From the NCBI GenBank assembly GCA_030913685.1, contig CP133187.1, positions 744,001-808,000 on the forward strand: a DNA stretch of 64,000 nt, given 5' to 3'. The notes under the pieces are model-generated. The model was given only the letters and a program-made list of their open reading frames with translations, ran no database searches and was not told the DNA's origin. Below are positions 42,707-52,649 of this stretch, piece after piece; within the stretch, counting starts at the first letter, position 1, and the number at the start of each line of letters is the position of its first letter. A program made the translations under genes and the position numbers. Origin of the DNA: Oscillospiraceae bacterium MB24-C1. GTDB taxonomy: Bacteria; Bacillota; Clostridia; Oscillospirales; Ruminococcaceae.

Positions 42707-43756
42707 TTAATCCTGACTGCGGCTCGCTTCATCAGCACTCTCTGTATCATGATCTTCGGACATAGTCTCTTCCGGCTGCAATTGCTCGGTTGTAGCAGTT
42801 TGGGTGCTATCTGCAGTCTCTGTCGCATCTGCCGGCTCAGGCGTCGTCAGTAACATCCACGCCGGTGCGGTACCATCGGCCAGCTTTTTGTACACTGCAA
42901 GCCAGAGCACCACGGCAAACACCACCATGCAGCCTGCTAACAGCTGAGAGACACGAATGCTGCCGGCAGTCAGGCTGTCGGTGCGCAATCCTTCAATGAC
43001 CGCGCGGCCTAGGCCGTTGATGAAAAAGTACATCAACGTCAGCTCACCGTTAAATCTGCGCCGTTTGGTGTACCACACGATAAATAAAAAGCCCAGCATC
43101 GTCCATGCCGATTCATAGAAAAAGGTGGGATGCACCGGTATGTCGCTCATCTGTAATACCTGATCGGGCGTAAAGCCCGGTAGCAAATCGGGGTGCATGT
43201 GAAAATAATTGTCTATAACCGGGCTGACCATGCGCCACGGACCTTCATAATAGCCGCCAAACGCCTCAATGTTGACAAAATTGCCCCAGCGCCCGATTGA
43301 CTGCCCTAATAACAAACCGCCCAGCGAGGCATCCAGTGCCCGCACCACCGGAAGCTTCCAGCGGCGGCACAGCAGATAACCGCAGAGAATTGCCGCGATA
43401 ATGCCGCCGTAAAAAGCGATGCCGCCCTTCCATATCTGAATAATCTCTTCGGGGTGCAGCTTATAATAATCCCACGAAAAAGCAACATAGTAGGCCCTCG
43501 CACCCAGCATGCCCGCGATGATTGCATAAAGAAAAACGTCGCTGAGCTTCTCTTTGTCAACACCGAACTGAGCGGCGCGCCAGGTGGCGTAAATGACGCC
43601 GAGTGCGATGCCAGTCACCACAATGATGCCGTACCAGTAAATAGTGAACGGCCCGATAAAGACCGCTACCCGTGAGATGGAAAAATCCAAACCTAAACCG
43701 GGAAACGCCAACTTTGCAGCGGTATCAGCACTGGCCAAATGGATAAATGAATCCAT
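42707..43756 (-). CDS. lgt: Prolipoprotein diacylglyceryl transferase
   Basis: 349 residues from ATG 43756 (AGAGGGG upstream). Seven membrane segments; the Lgt signature is GRWGNFVNIEAFGG with the essential Arg/Asn, and HPTFFYESAWTML follows. It attaches diacylglycerol from phosphatidylglycerol to the lipobox Cys of lipoproteins such as ApbE, the TAXI protein and the DUF4358 protein encoded in this window. About 50 residues beyond the last helix form an acidic Thr/Glu/Asp-rich tail (PEPADATETADSTQTATTEQ) not needed by the family. Confidence 0.96.
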   Translation of the reverse strand: MDSFIHLASADTAAKLAFPGLGLDFSISRVAVFIGPFTIYWYGIIVVTGIALGVIYATWRAAQFGVDKEKLSDVFLYAIIAGMLGARAYYVAFSWDYYKLHPEEIIQIWKGGIAFYGGIIAAILCGYLLCRRWKLPVVRALDASLGGLLLGQSIGRWGNFVNIEAFGGYYEGPWRMVSPVIDNYFHMHPDLLPGFTPDQVLQMSDIPVHPTFFYESAWTMLGFLFIVWYTKRRRFNGELTLMYFFINGLGRAVIEGLRTDSLTAGSIRVSQLLAGCMVVFAVVLWLAVYKKLADGTAPAWMLLTTPEPADATETADSTQTATTEQLQPEETMSEDHDTESADEASRSQD

Positions 43757-43776
43757 GTTTGTCCCCTCTTTTCTGT

Positions 43777-45045
43777 CTAATCCCGTACTACCGAGAGCGC
43801 GCAGCGCGCAGGGTCAAAATTCTCACGCAGAAAAGCCTGCGCGTCATTCAAAGTCAATTCGTCGATCAGCTCCAACGGTTCATAGGCGCTAAAGTCCGCG
43901 AGAGACGCCAGCACCATCATACCCGCCATCGCCTCAACCGAGCTATAAACGCCGGCATAGCGGCCGTAGGCGGCGCGGCGCGCACGTTCAAAAGCTTCGG
44001 CCGAAATGCCATTTTGCTGTAACTCTTCCACACCTTTTAAAATACGCGCAAATACCTCGTCGGGGTTTCTTGATTCGCCAGAGAAAATGTTCACAAGATA
44101 ATTGGGACCCGCCATCACCTCGGAGCCAAAGCTAGCATTAATCAGCCCCTCGTCGTAAAGTGTACGGTAAAGCTCGGTCGACTCACCCACGGCCAGATCG
44201 CAAACAATCTCACCGGTCACCTGCGCGAGAATATTCTCGCGGTAGCTTTTCGGGGTACCCTTAAAGCCAATTTGGAACAACGGAGTCGCAACCTCAAGCT
44301 TTTGTTCGACCCGACGCTCACGCACCGACTGGGGTTCGTCAACTTCGCGCGTGCGAACCGTCACCGGTGCGGCAGGCAATAAAATTTTATCACAGGCCTT
44401 AATCACCGTGTCAATGTCGAAGTTGCCGGCGACCGACAGCACCATATTGTTCAGGTTATAAAACGCGTTGTAGCAACGATAAAGCAGTTCGGCGGTAATC
44501 TCAGAAATCGACTCCACCGTTCCTGCGATATCCACTCGAATCGGATGGTTATGATACAGCGCCCCGAGCAGGTTAAAATATACGCGCCAGTCGGGATCGT
44601 CGTCGTACATTCTGATCTCTTGCCCGATGATACCCTGTTCCTTCTGTACCGTTTTTTCAGTGAAATAGGGCTTTGTAACAAGATTCAATAGAATTTCAAT
44701 CGACTGGTCAAAATTATCGGTGCAGCCAAAAAGATAGGCCGTACGATCAAACGAAGTGTAGGCGTTGGCAGAAGCACCGGTTTTGGCATACTGCTCAAAG
44801 GCATCCCCCTCTTCGCTTTCAAAGAGCTTATGCTCTAAAAAGTGCGCGATGCCATTGGGCACAGTGGTGTATTCTTCGTCGCCGATTGCAAACGAATCAT
44901 CTATCGAACCACAGCGAGTGGCAAACAGCGCATGTGCGCCTGAAAAGCCCTCCATCGGGCAAAGCATCAGCGTCAGACCACTGGGGTGGACGATGCGGGT
45001 ATAGCTCTCCTCCAAACGGCGGCAAGCAACAGTTTCACTAAGCAT
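43777..45045 (-). CDS. M16 family metallopeptidase, active subunit (YmfH-like)
   Basis: 422 residues from ATG 45045, overlapping the previous gene by eight bases. The inverted zinc motif HFLEH (in NGIAHFLEHKLFE, about residues 67-79) with the third ligand Glu further on (KEQGIIGQEIRMYDDD) shows an active M16 peptidase. The upstream gene encodes a partner without the motif, so the two probably form a heterodimer as in Bacillus YmfF/YmfH. Substrate is unknown; processing of small peptides or envelope proteins is possible. Confidence 0.88.
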   Translation of the reverse strand: MLSETVACRRLEESYTRIVHPSGLTLMLCPMEGFSGAHALFATRCGSIDDSFAIGDEEYTTVPNGIAHFLEHKLFESEEGDAFEQYAKTGASANAYTSFDRTAYLFGCTDNFDQSIEILLNLVTKPYFTEKTVQKEQGIIGQEIRMYDDDPDWRVYFNLLGALYHNHPIRVDIAGTVESISEITAELLYRCYNAFYNLNNMVLSVAGNFDIDTVIKACDKILLPAAPVTVRTREVDEPQSVRERRVEQKLEVATPLFQIGFKGTPKSYRENILAQVTGEIVCDLAVGESTELYRTLYDEGLINASFGSEVMAGPNYLVNIFSGESRNPDEVFARILKGVEELQQNGISAEAFERARRAAYGRYAGVYSSVEAMAGMMVLASLADFSAYEPLELIDELTLNDAQAFLRENFDPARCALSVVRD

Positions 45046-46327
45046 CTACCGATTCCTCCTTTGAAGTGAGCAGATAAATCGCATCAAGCCGAATTTTTTT
45101 GGCAGCCTCAATCACCTGCTCTCGGGTTACGGCATCAATCGCACGCATCTCCTCTTCAGGCGTGGCAACTTCATCTGATAAAATGCGGGAGATATACCAT
45201 TCCTCCAAAGTGCCGGGATAATCCGACACGGCGCGCAGGCTGTTTTTAATCTGAAGGCGGGTATTTTCAAGTGTTTCATCATCAAAATTGCCGTTTCTAA
45301 TCTCATCAAGCTGCACAAGTATTTCTTTTTTAGCACTTTCAATGTTTTCTTTTTCCACGCCGCAATCCACGAACATGACGGCCGAGCTACGATCATAGCG
45401 TGCCGCACAATAATAGCAAAGCGACAATTTCTCTCGTACGTTCAAAAACAACTTCGAAGACGGCGTGCCGCCATAAAGCGCCGTCATCAGGCGCATGGCA
45501 GACTGCTCGGCCATATTACCGCGTTTATCACTGCGGAAGCCCAGCACCATCTTGGACTGTGCCACATCGAGGTATTCCACCTTTTTAAGCGTCTCTTCAC
45601 CCGCAGGGCAAATTTTCGCGTCTGTAAAGGGTTGCGGCGCTCTTGTCATACCAGCAAAGGCCTTTTTCATGACCTCTGAAGCAGCCGAAGGGTCGCCCGA
45701 ACCGACAAACATAATCTCAACGGCGGCGGTATCCAAAAGCCTGCGGTAAGCTTCAGCCGCGTCTTTTGGGGTAAGTTTTTGGGCCTGCTCCACCGTGCCA
45801 TATTTTTGCAGTGCTGCGGAATCATTGCGGCCCATGAGCATCCGGCACTGGGAGAGTGCATAGCTGCGCTTGTCGTTTATCAGGCTCTCTATCGTATCAA
45901 TCAAATTCTGACGCTCTAGGAAAAATTCCTTTCGGTCAAAAACGCCGTCTTCAATCAACGGCTCCATCAGCAGCTCGCGCAGCAGCGTGGCCGCCTGCTG
46001 CACCAGCGCTTCCCCGCCGAGAGTAAAACGGTCATCAAGCATTTTTATGCCCAGTGTAATAATCTGGTTACCCCCGCTTTTACTGACGTCGGCAGCAAGC
46101 GAGGCGCCATACATCGCGTCAAGACGGCGGTTGAGCTGAGTAAAATCTTTGCAACTTTGGCTGCCCTTGCGCAGGAGAAACGGTAATATGGCATTGCAGC
46201 TCACCGTCTGCGCGTCAAGCGGCACAATCAGGTTAATTGAAATCCGGTTATGCTTAAATTTAGGATCGCTTAACACTGACAGGTTAACGCCGCGCGAGAG
46301 CGCGGTACGAATCAGATTTGTCGTCAT
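45038..46327 (-). CDS. M16 family peptidase, inactive subunit (YmfF-like)
   Basis: ATG 46327 is chosen (GGAGAGG upstream), giving 429 residues. It has the two-domain M16 fold (LDAMYGASLAADVSKSGGNQ, LMTALYGGTPSSKLFLNVRE), but where the HxxEH would be it reads AILPFLLRKGSQSCKDFTQL, so the zinc site is missing. This matches the non-catalytic half of M16 heterodimers. The stop overlaps the start of the catalytic subunit. Confidence 0.85.
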   Translation of the reverse strand: MTTNLIRTALSRGVNLSVLSDPKFKHNRISINLIVPLDAQTVSCNAILPFLLRKGSQSCKDFTQLNRRLDAMYGASLAADVSKSGGNQIITLGIKMLDDRFTLGGEALVQQAATLLRELLMEPLIEDGVFDRKEFFLERQNLIDTIESLINDKRSYALSQCRMLMGRNDSAALQKYGTVEQAQKLTPKDAAEAYRRLLDTAAVEIMFVGSGDPSAASEVMKKAFAGMTRAPQPFTDAKICPAGEETLKKVEYLDVAQSKMVLGFRSDKRGNMAEQSAMRLMTALYGGTPSSKLFLNVREKLSLCYYCAARYDRSSAVMFVDCGVEKENIESAKKEILVQLDEIRNGNFDDETLENTRLQIKNSLRAVSDYPGTLEEWYISRILSDEVATPEEEMRAIDAVTREQVIEAAKKIRLDAIYLLTSKEESVDA

Positions 46328-46659
46328 CAATACCTCTCCAACCTTTTCATGTCTTATTTCATAAATTTTCATTTTGTCATTGTATCACAGATTTATGAAC
46401 ATTTCCAGCATTATACTAAACACTAGCTAAAGCGCGAATGGATTTGCGCAAACAGTTTTTGAGTCTGTCAAGGCAGACGGGCTACCGCCCTGCAAGGAGG
46501 ATAACAAAGACAGGCGCAAAATTAAACGCAAAGGCATCGTGGTTTTTAGGCAGTATTTTGTATTAGTCTGCACCAAAATCCGCTTTAGAATGCACGGACA
46601 AAAGCCGCCCCGCAAAATGATGATAAAAATCATTCTGCAGCGCGGCTTTTTAATCGGCT
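46328..46659. other. Intergenic region with ftsH terminator
   Basis: About 330 bases between the M16 operon and ftsH. The stem AAAAGCCGCCCCGCAAAATGAT / ATCATTCTGCAGCGCGGCTTTT at 46609-46652 is a long bidirectional terminator for ftsH. An AAGGAGG motif at 46494-46500 on the + strand is followed by only a short frame with no ATG, so I call no gene. Confidence 0.6.
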
Positions 46660-48720
46660 TTAAGCGCGTGGTGGGACGTCGTCGTTCGACGAAGCCTCTT
46701 CGCCAAGCAAAGACTCTGTGATAGTGTCGTCAGACGTTGTAACATCAGTCTTATCGATAACAGCTACTTCGTCCGCTTTATCGTTTCCAGCGGCAGGAGC
46801 GGCTGTGTTCTTTTTAACAGAAGTCATTTCACCCGTGGACATCAGGCTTTCAAAATCCTCTGCGTCGATCTTCTCGCAGCGAATGAGCGTTTCTGCAATC
46901 AGCACCAGCTGATCCATATGCTCAACGAGATTTTTCTTTGCCAGTTCAAAGCCCTCTTCAACCAAATTGCGAATCTCGTTATCAATTTCAGAGGCAACCT
47001 CTTCGGAATAGTTGCGGGACTGGTTGAAATCACGCCCTAAGAACACTTCACTCTGGTCATGACCGTAAACAACCGGCCCAAGCTTTTCAGAAAATCCGTA
47101 GCGAGTAACCATTGCGCGGGCGATGGCGGTAGCGCGTTCAATATCATTGGAAGCACCGGTCGATATATCGTCGAGTACCAGTGCCTCAGCCACACGACCA
47201 CCCAGCAGGGTGATGATATTCTCCTTCATCTCCTTACGGGTATGGTAGCTCTTGTCCTCAGTGGGCAGGCTCATGGTAAAGCCGCCCGCCATACCGCGAG
47301 GAATGATCGACACCTGATGCACCTTGTCGGCGGTATCCATATAATAAGTGACCACCGCGTGACCCGCCTCGTGATAAGCGGTAAGTCTCTTATCCTTTTC
47401 GGTGATGAGACGCGACTTCTTCTCGGGGCCTGCAATAACCTTGATGGTTGCTTCCTCGACGGTTTCCATCGTGATAGCCTTCAGGTTCTTTCTGGCAGCC
47501 AACAGAGCCGCCTCGTTGAGAACATTCTCAAGGTCAGCGCCGGTGAAGCCAGCGGTGGTGGAAGCAATGGTCTTCAGGTTAACATCGGGGCCTAGCGGTT
47601 TATTTTTAGAATGAACCTTCAAGATTTCTTCGCGGCCCTTTATATCGGGATAACCCACAACAATCTGACGGTCAAAGCGACCCGGGCGCAGCAGTGCTGG
47701 ATCAAGGATATCCCGGCGGTTGGTCGCAGCAACGACAATGACACCGGTATTGGAGCCGAAGCCGTCCATCTCGACCAGCAGCTGGTTTAAGGTTTGTTCA
47801 CGCTCGTCATGACCGCCGCCCAAACCTGCGCCACGCTGGCGACCAACAGCGTCGATCTCGTCGATGAAGATGATGGCAGGGGCGTTCTTTTTTGCCTGCT
47901 CAAACAGGTCGCGAACACGCGAAGCGCCGACGCCGACAAACATCTCAACAAAGTCGGAACCGGAAATTGAAAAGAACGGCGCGCCCGCCTCACCCGCAAC
48001 AGCACGAGCCAGCAGGGTTTTACCAGTTCCGGGAGGGCCAACAAGCAGCACACCCTTGGGAATGCGCGCGCCGAGCGTATTAAACCGCTCCGGCGATTTT
48101 AAGAACTCGACCACCTCGACCAGTTCAGCTTTTTCTTCGTCCGCACCGGCGACATCGGCGAAGGTAACGCGGCGACCCTGGTCGGGAGTGCGCGCCTTAG
48201 CCTTGCCAAAGCCCGAGATATTGCCGCCTCCGCGCGATTGCTTAATGGTGAACCACCACAACGCGCCCATGGCGAGAATAAGCAGCAGTGTCGGCAGGTA
48301 CGAAACCCAGAACGGCATCGTCGCAATCGGTATTAGTTCATGGGGTATTCTATCGCTGGGATTCTCACGGTTATATTCCTCAACCTTTTCCTGCACCGTG
48401 TTGATGAACAAATTGGTGTTGGGCACTGTATAGATTTTCTCTTCGGTTTCGCCCTTCAATTTGAATTTGAGTTCGCCGGTACCGAGGTCAAAGGTATATT
48501 CCTGAACTTTATTGTCGTCAAAAAACGCGACAATTTCGGAATATTTATAGGGGCTCTCTTTGTTGCTCAGACCGAACGTACTGCTGGCAATAAGCACAAG
48601 CGCAATCAGCACGGCAACATAAATAATAATGCCACGGTTATTTTTAGGGTTGAAGCTGTTGCGCGGGTTCTGCCCCGGGCCCTGATTGGGGTTTTTATTT
48701 GGCTGGTTAGAATTATTCAA
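46660..48720 (-). CDS. ftsH: ATP-dependent zinc metalloprotease FtsH
   Basis: 686 residues from a TTG start at 48720 (GGGAG upstream). A Pro/Asn/Gln-rich start, two membrane segments (about 30-48 and 135-155) around an outside loop, the AAA domain with [13 protein letters not shown] and [15 protein letters not shown], the second region of homology, and the peptidase site HEAGHAVV with its third ligand further on. It degrades membrane and regulatory proteins. The acidic C-tail is longer than needed. Last gene of the gdpP-rplI-dnaB-tilS-hpt-ftsH row; tilS-hpt-ftsH is a classical Firmicute order. Confidence 0.97.
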   Translation of the reverse strand: MNNSNQPNKNPNQGPGQNPRNSFNPKNNRGIIIYVAVLIALVLIASSTFGLSNKESPYKYSEIVAFFDDNKVQEYTFDLGTGELKFKLKGETEEKIYTVPNTNLFINTVQEKVEEYNRENPSDRIPHELIPIATMPFWVSYLPTLLLILAMGALWWFTIKQSRGGGNISGFGKAKARTPDQGRRVTFADVAGADEEKAELVEVVEFLKSPERFNTLGARIPKGVLLVGPPGTGKTLLARAVAGEAGAPFFSISGSDFVEMFVGVGASRVRDLFEQAKKNAPAIIFIDEIDAVGRQRGAGLGGGHDEREQTLNQLLVEMDGFGSNTGVIVVAATNRRDILDPALLRPGRFDRQIVVGYPDIKGREEILKVHSKNKPLGPDVNLKTIASTTAGFTGADLENVLNEAALLAARKNLKAITMETVEEATIKVIAGPEKKSRLITEKDKRLTAYHEAGHAVVTYYMDTADKVHQVSIIPRGMAGGFTMSLPTEDKSYHTRKEMKENIITLLGGRVAEALVLDDISTGASNDIERATAIARAMVTRYGFSEKLGPVVYGHDQSEVFLGRDFNQSRNYSEEVASEIDNEIRNLVEEGFELAKKNLVEHMDQLVLIAETLIRCEKIDAEDFESLMSTGEMTSVKKNTAAPAAGNDKADEVAVIDKTDVTTSDDTITESLLGEEASSNDDVPPRA

Positions 48721-48742
48721 TCGTTACACTCCCTGCTAAAAT

Positions 48743-49282
48743 TTATTCTTCATATACGCAGGGCTTGAGAATGCCCACATACGGTAGATTGCGATATTTT
48801 TCGTCGAAGTCCAGGCCGTATCCGACCACAAATTCATCCGGGACGGCAAAGCCTTTGTAATCTGGCACAATGTTGACACGGCGACGTTCAGGCTTATCAA
48901 GCAAGGTCGCAATACGAATGCTTTTGGCATCCTTGGCGCCGATATGCTCTTTGAGATAAGCAAGCGTCATGCCAGAGTCGAGAATATCCTCGACAATCAG
49001 AATATCCCTGCCAGTGAGCACCTCGTCAAGGTCTTTAATAATTTTGACGACACCGGTGGTCTTGACGCCGCTGCCGTAACTGGAGACAGACATAAAATCA
49101 ATTGAGGCCGGAATGGTAATGGCACGCATCAAGTCGGCCATAAATACCACCGAACCTTTGAGTACGCTGACCAGCATCAGGTTTTTGTCCTTATAATCCT
49201 CTGAAATCTGACGTCCTAGCTCCGCAACCTTATTCTTGATTTCCTCTTCAGAAATAAGTACCTTCTGAATATCATTTTGCAC
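48743..49282 (-). CDS. hpt: Hypoxanthine phosphoribosyltransferase
   Basis: 179 residues from GTG 49282 (AGGAGG in the end of tilS). The PRPP site is [17 protein letters not shown], and the purine-contact loop [16 protein letters not shown] and the end motif [20 protein letters not shown] are complete. It converts hypoxanthine or guanine plus PRPP into IMP or GMP. Lies 6 bases after tilS. Confidence 0.97.
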   Translation of the reverse strand: MQNDIQKVLISEEEIKNKVAELGRQISEDYKDKNLMLVSVLKGSVVFMADLMRAITIPASIDFMSVSSYGSGVKTTGVVKIIKDLDEVLTGRDILIVEDILDSGMTLAYLKEHIGAKDAKSIRIATLLDKPERRRVNIVPDYKGFAVPDEFVVGYGLDFDEKYRNLPYVGILKPCVYEE

Positions 49283-49288
49283 TTTTTG

Positions 49289-50710
49289 TCATTCCTCCTG
49301 TATTCTGATCAGCACTGCGCGCCGGGTATTCCGTGAAATGGCGGCCCGTTCGCTGACGCCAAGCCCTTCGATCCAGACGGGCCCTTTTTCATCGCTCAGG
49401 ACAGCTAAGCCATCTCTGAGCAGCGCTGGAACGGTCATTGCATTGAGCAGTTTTTTTAGCGATTGTGTGCAATTATGCCCAACAAGCGCAATTCTATCAC
49501 CAGCCGCACGCGGGCGCAGGGTGATAATCTCATTTATTCTATCACAGTCAATTGCGTTTTTAAATTGCAAACTACGGTTATTTACAAAAAATTTTATCTC
49601 TGTTATATCAATTTCGCATATTTGAAGAAAAACACCCTCATTTAGCGGGATTTTTATTGGTATCGTCGTCTCAGAGAGCGAAATTTGCCGTTCTTCAAGC
49701 CTTGGCGGCTTAAACAGTGTCTCAAGAAAAAGAGCTTCGCCGTCACAGCGCAGCGTGTTGCAGCCATCGAGCGAAACGCCCCCGCTGCCCACCAGCACCA
49801 GCTCGTCGACCAGTGCCAGTCGGTCAGCGTCGTAGCGCTGACCTGCTGTAAGCAGCATTTCTTTATAACAGCGCAACCGAACCGGTTTGGGCTGACTTAT
49901 CAACGCCGCGCGCGACCATTTTGGCCGCCGTGGTAAAAGCGGTACCAAGCGTTTGGCCCAGTCCGGTAGAATTACAGGCGTTTCAGGCATAGCGGCCGCA
50001 GCTAACGCCTGCGCCGTCATCTGTCCCAAAAGCACTTTATCCGCCTGCAAAGCGTCAACAGTACGGCGCACCGCCTGCTCAAAGGACGGGTTGAGTGCCT
50101 TTAACAACGGTATCAGCGTATGTCGAATGCGGTTGCGCTTGTAATCATTTGAATGGTTGGTCGAATCAGTGACAAAATCCTGTCCCTGTTCTTTAAGATA
50201 CTCCTCCACCTCATCGCGGGTACAGTTGATCAGCGGACGTATGATGTTATTTCTGACGGGTGGAATGCCGCACAGCCCCTCGAGCGCCGCGCCGCGCGTC
50301 AGATTCATCAGCAGCGTTTCGGCATTGTCAGAAAGAGTATGTGCTGTCGCAATTTTAGCGTCAGAATCAAGACTTTGCAGTGCTTGATACCGAAGGTCGC
50401 GCGCCCCCTCTTCGGTACCACAGCCATTTTGGGCGCAATAGGACAACACATCGACGTTTTTCACGACTAACGAAATACCCAGCCGACTGCAAAGCGCCCC
50501 GCAAAAACGCTCGTCACGAAGGCTTTCTTCCCCACGCAGATTATGGTTGATGTGGCAGGCCGAAAGCGTAATGCGTAATTCGTCTTTAAGAGAATATAAA
50601 ACGCAAAGCAGGGCAACCGAATCCGCCCCGCCGGAAAGCCCGACAATGACGTTTTCGCCCTGCTTGAGCATATGGTGTGATTGAATGGTCTTTAAAACGC
50701 TATCCTTCAT
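49289..50710 (-). CDS. tilS: tRNA(Ile)-lysidine synthase
   Basis: ATG 50710 overlaps the end of dnaB by about 11 bases. 473 residues: the PP-loop GLSGGADSVALL at about residues 25-36, ARDLRYQAL, RNRIRHTLIPLL, and the TilS C-terminal domains (LRPRAAGDRIALVG). It changes C34 of tRNA-Ile(CAU) to lysidine with ATP and lysine, which makes it read AUA, and is essential. Confidence 0.95.
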   Translation of the reverse strand: MKDSVLKTIQSHHMLKQGENVIVGLSGGADSVALLCVLYSLKDELRITLSACHINHNLRGEESLRDERFCGALCSRLGISLVVKNVDVLSYCAQNGCGTEEGARDLRYQALQSLDSDAKIATAHTLSDNAETLLMNLTRGAALEGLCGIPPVRNNIIRPLINCTRDEVEEYLKEQGQDFVTDSTNHSNDYKRNRIRHTLIPLLKALNPSFEQAVRRTVDALQADKVLLGQMTAQALAAAAMPETPVILPDWAKRLVPLLPRRPKWSRAALISQPKPVRLRCYKEMLLTAGQRYDADRLALVDELVLVGSGGVSLDGCNTLRCDGEALFLETLFKPPRLEERQISLSETTIPIKIPLNEGVFLQICEIDITEIKFFVNNRSLQFKNAIDCDRINEIITLRPRAAGDRIALVGHNCTQSLKKLLNAMTVPALLRDGLAVLSDEKGPVWIEGLGVSERAAISRNTRRAVLIRIQEE

Positions 50711-52073
50711 CCCGTACAAGCTCCGGTGTCGTGAAAGTCGTGTGCGCGCCATCCCAACCGAATTTGACACTTCCGGTTGTGCCATGGCGGTTTTTAGCCA
50801 CGATACATTCGGCTTCGCCCTGTGGCACGTTGGGGTCGTCTTTGGCGTAGTAGGCCGCGCGGTAAAGCATCATGACAATATCGGCGTCCTGCTCGATCGA
50901 GCCGGATTCACGAAGATCCGACAGCATCGGCCGCCGGTCAGTACGTGTTTCAGGTCCGCGCGAAAGCTGCGACAGCACGATAACCGGCACATTGAACTCC
51001 TTCGCCATAATTTTAAGTGAACGCGTCATCTCCGAAACCTCTTGAACGCGGTTTTCGCTGCGGCGTTTGGAGCCGTCGCCACCGGTCATGAGCTGAAGAT
51101 AATCGATTACAACCAGCGAGACGTCGCGCAGCCTTCGCAGCTTGCCCTTCATTTCGCCAATATGTATACCTGCTGTATCATCCAAATAAACAGGTAGCGG
51201 TGTCAGCCTTTGTGTGGCGACCGCAATTTTCTCCCAGTCCTCTAACGATATATTGCCACGATGCAAATTTTCTGAAGCGATAAGCCCCTCGGAGGAAATC
51301 AGGCGCTCCACGAGCTGCTCGTTACTCATTTCCAGCGAAAAAATAGCAACTCTGCGTTTTTGCTTCGCAACATTCAACGCAAGGTTTAACGCAAAAGCAG
51401 TTTTACCCATACCGGGACGAGCCGCCAATACTATAAGGTCGGATTTGTTCAAGCCCATAATAACGTTATCCAGCAGCGGGTATCCGGTTGGAATGCCGAC
51501 ATACTGTTCGCGGTCCTCACCGCTTAAACGCTGCAAACGATCATAGGTTCCCGCGATGACGTCCTTGATATGCGTAAAGCCGGAGGAATCTCGCCCCTGT
51601 CGCAGATCATATATTCCCTGCTCGGCCATATCCATGAGCAAGTTTGCGTCTGTATTGCCCTCGCGCGAAGCGCCGATAACCTGCTCAAAGGTAGAAATTA
51701 GGCTGCGCAAATAATATTTTTCCCGAACGATACGGGCATAGGCTTCTGCGTTACCGGCAGTGGGCACCACCTGCGCTAACTGCGTCAGATAAATTTTCGC
51801 ATCCTGGTCGGTCGGGAAAACATCCTCCCGGCAGACCTGCTCTAAAATCGTAATAAAGTCTATCGTCTCAGAGGCGATAAACATCCGCATAATAATCGAA
51901 AAAATATCCCGGTGCTGTTGACGATAAAAACTTTCAGGTTTTAGGTATTTGAGCACCTCCGGTACGCACTGCGAATCGATGAGCACCGCGCCGAGCACCG
52001 ACTGCTCCGCCTCAAGATTATAAGGAAGTTCCTGTGGCGTTGCGCCGAAATAGTTATCAAATTTATTCTCCAC
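50700..52073 (-). CDS. dnaB: Replicative DNA helicase DnaB
   Basis: 457 residues with an N-terminal primase-interaction domain (PYNLEAEQSVLGAVLIDSQC) and a RecA-like motor with ARPGMGKTAFALN (Walker A), VVIDYLQLM (Walker B) and the SQLSRGPETR loop. It unwinds DNA ahead of the replisome as a hexamer. It follows rplI, as in many Firmicutes. There is no intein. Confidence 0.97.
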   Translation of the reverse strand: MENKFDNYFGATPQELPYNLEAEQSVLGAVLIDSQCVPEVLKYLKPESFYRQQHRDIFSIIMRMFIASETIDFITILEQVCREDVFPTDQDAKIYLTQLAQVVPTAGNAEAYARIVREKYYLRSLISTFEQVIGASREGNTDANLLMDMAEQGIYDLRQGRDSSGFTHIKDVIAGTYDRLQRLSGEDREQYVGIPTGYPLLDNVIMGLNKSDLIVLAARPGMGKTAFALNLALNVAKQKRRVAIFSLEMSNEQLVERLISSEGLIASENLHRGNISLEDWEKIAVATQRLTPLPVYLDDTAGIHIGEMKGKLRRLRDVSLVVIDYLQLMTGGDGSKRRSENRVQEVSEMTRSLKIMAKEFNVPVIVLSQLSRGPETRTDRRPMLSDLRESGSIEQDADIVMMLYRAAYYAKDDPNVPQGEAECIVAKNRHGTTGSVKFGWDGAHTTFTTPELVRDEG

Positions 52074-52168
52074 CCCAAGATCTCCTTTGCCTGAATCAAT
52101 CTAAAAGCGCAATAGAAACTGACCGCTGGCAGTCAATAAACCGCAGCGATTATAATGGGCAATTGTAC

Positions 52169-52612
52169 CTACTCACAAACAATAACTTTTGTTTTTGCCG
52201 CGATGCCCGCATGCAGCTTGACAATCGCTTCATACTCTCCGTAGGTCTTGATGTCCCCGTCGATCGAAACCTTTTTCTTATCAACCACCGTACCGAGCTG
52301 CTCGGTCATGGCATCTGCAATTTCCTTGGTAGTAACAGCGCCGAACAGCTTGCCGCCTACGCCCGCCTTTGCGTGTACCTTAACAGTCATGGCGTTGAGC
52401 TTCTTGGCCAGCGCCTCAGCATTCTGACGCTCAACCTCCGCGTGATGAGCTGCAGAATCCTGCTTGGCCTTCATTTCACCCACCGCCTGGGGGGTAGCGG
52501 GTTGCGCCAGCTTTTTAGGTAGCAAAAAGTTGCGAGCATACCCATCCGAAACCTCGCGAAGTTCTCCCTTTTTACCGGTTCCCTTAACATCCGCTAATAA
52601 AATTACCTTCAT
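52169..52612 (-). CDS. rplI: 50S ribosomal protein L9
   Basis: ATG 52612 is chosen because [20 protein letters not shown] is the universal L9 start and a GGAGGT site precedes it. 147 residues: N-terminal rRNA-binding domain, a long connecting helix and the C-terminal domain. Between gdpP and dnaB, the usual Firmicute order. Confidence 0.97.
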   Translation of the reverse strand: MKVILLADVKGTGKKGELREVSDGYARNFLLPKKLAQPATPQAVGEMKAKQDSAAHHAEVERQNAEALAKKLNAMTVKVHAKAGVGGKLFGAVTTKEIADAMTEQLGTVVDKKKVSIDGDIKTYGEYEAIVKLHAGIAAKTKVIVCE

Positions 52613-52649
52613 TTTAGTGTACCTCCAGCGTTTAAATTTAAACAGCAAG

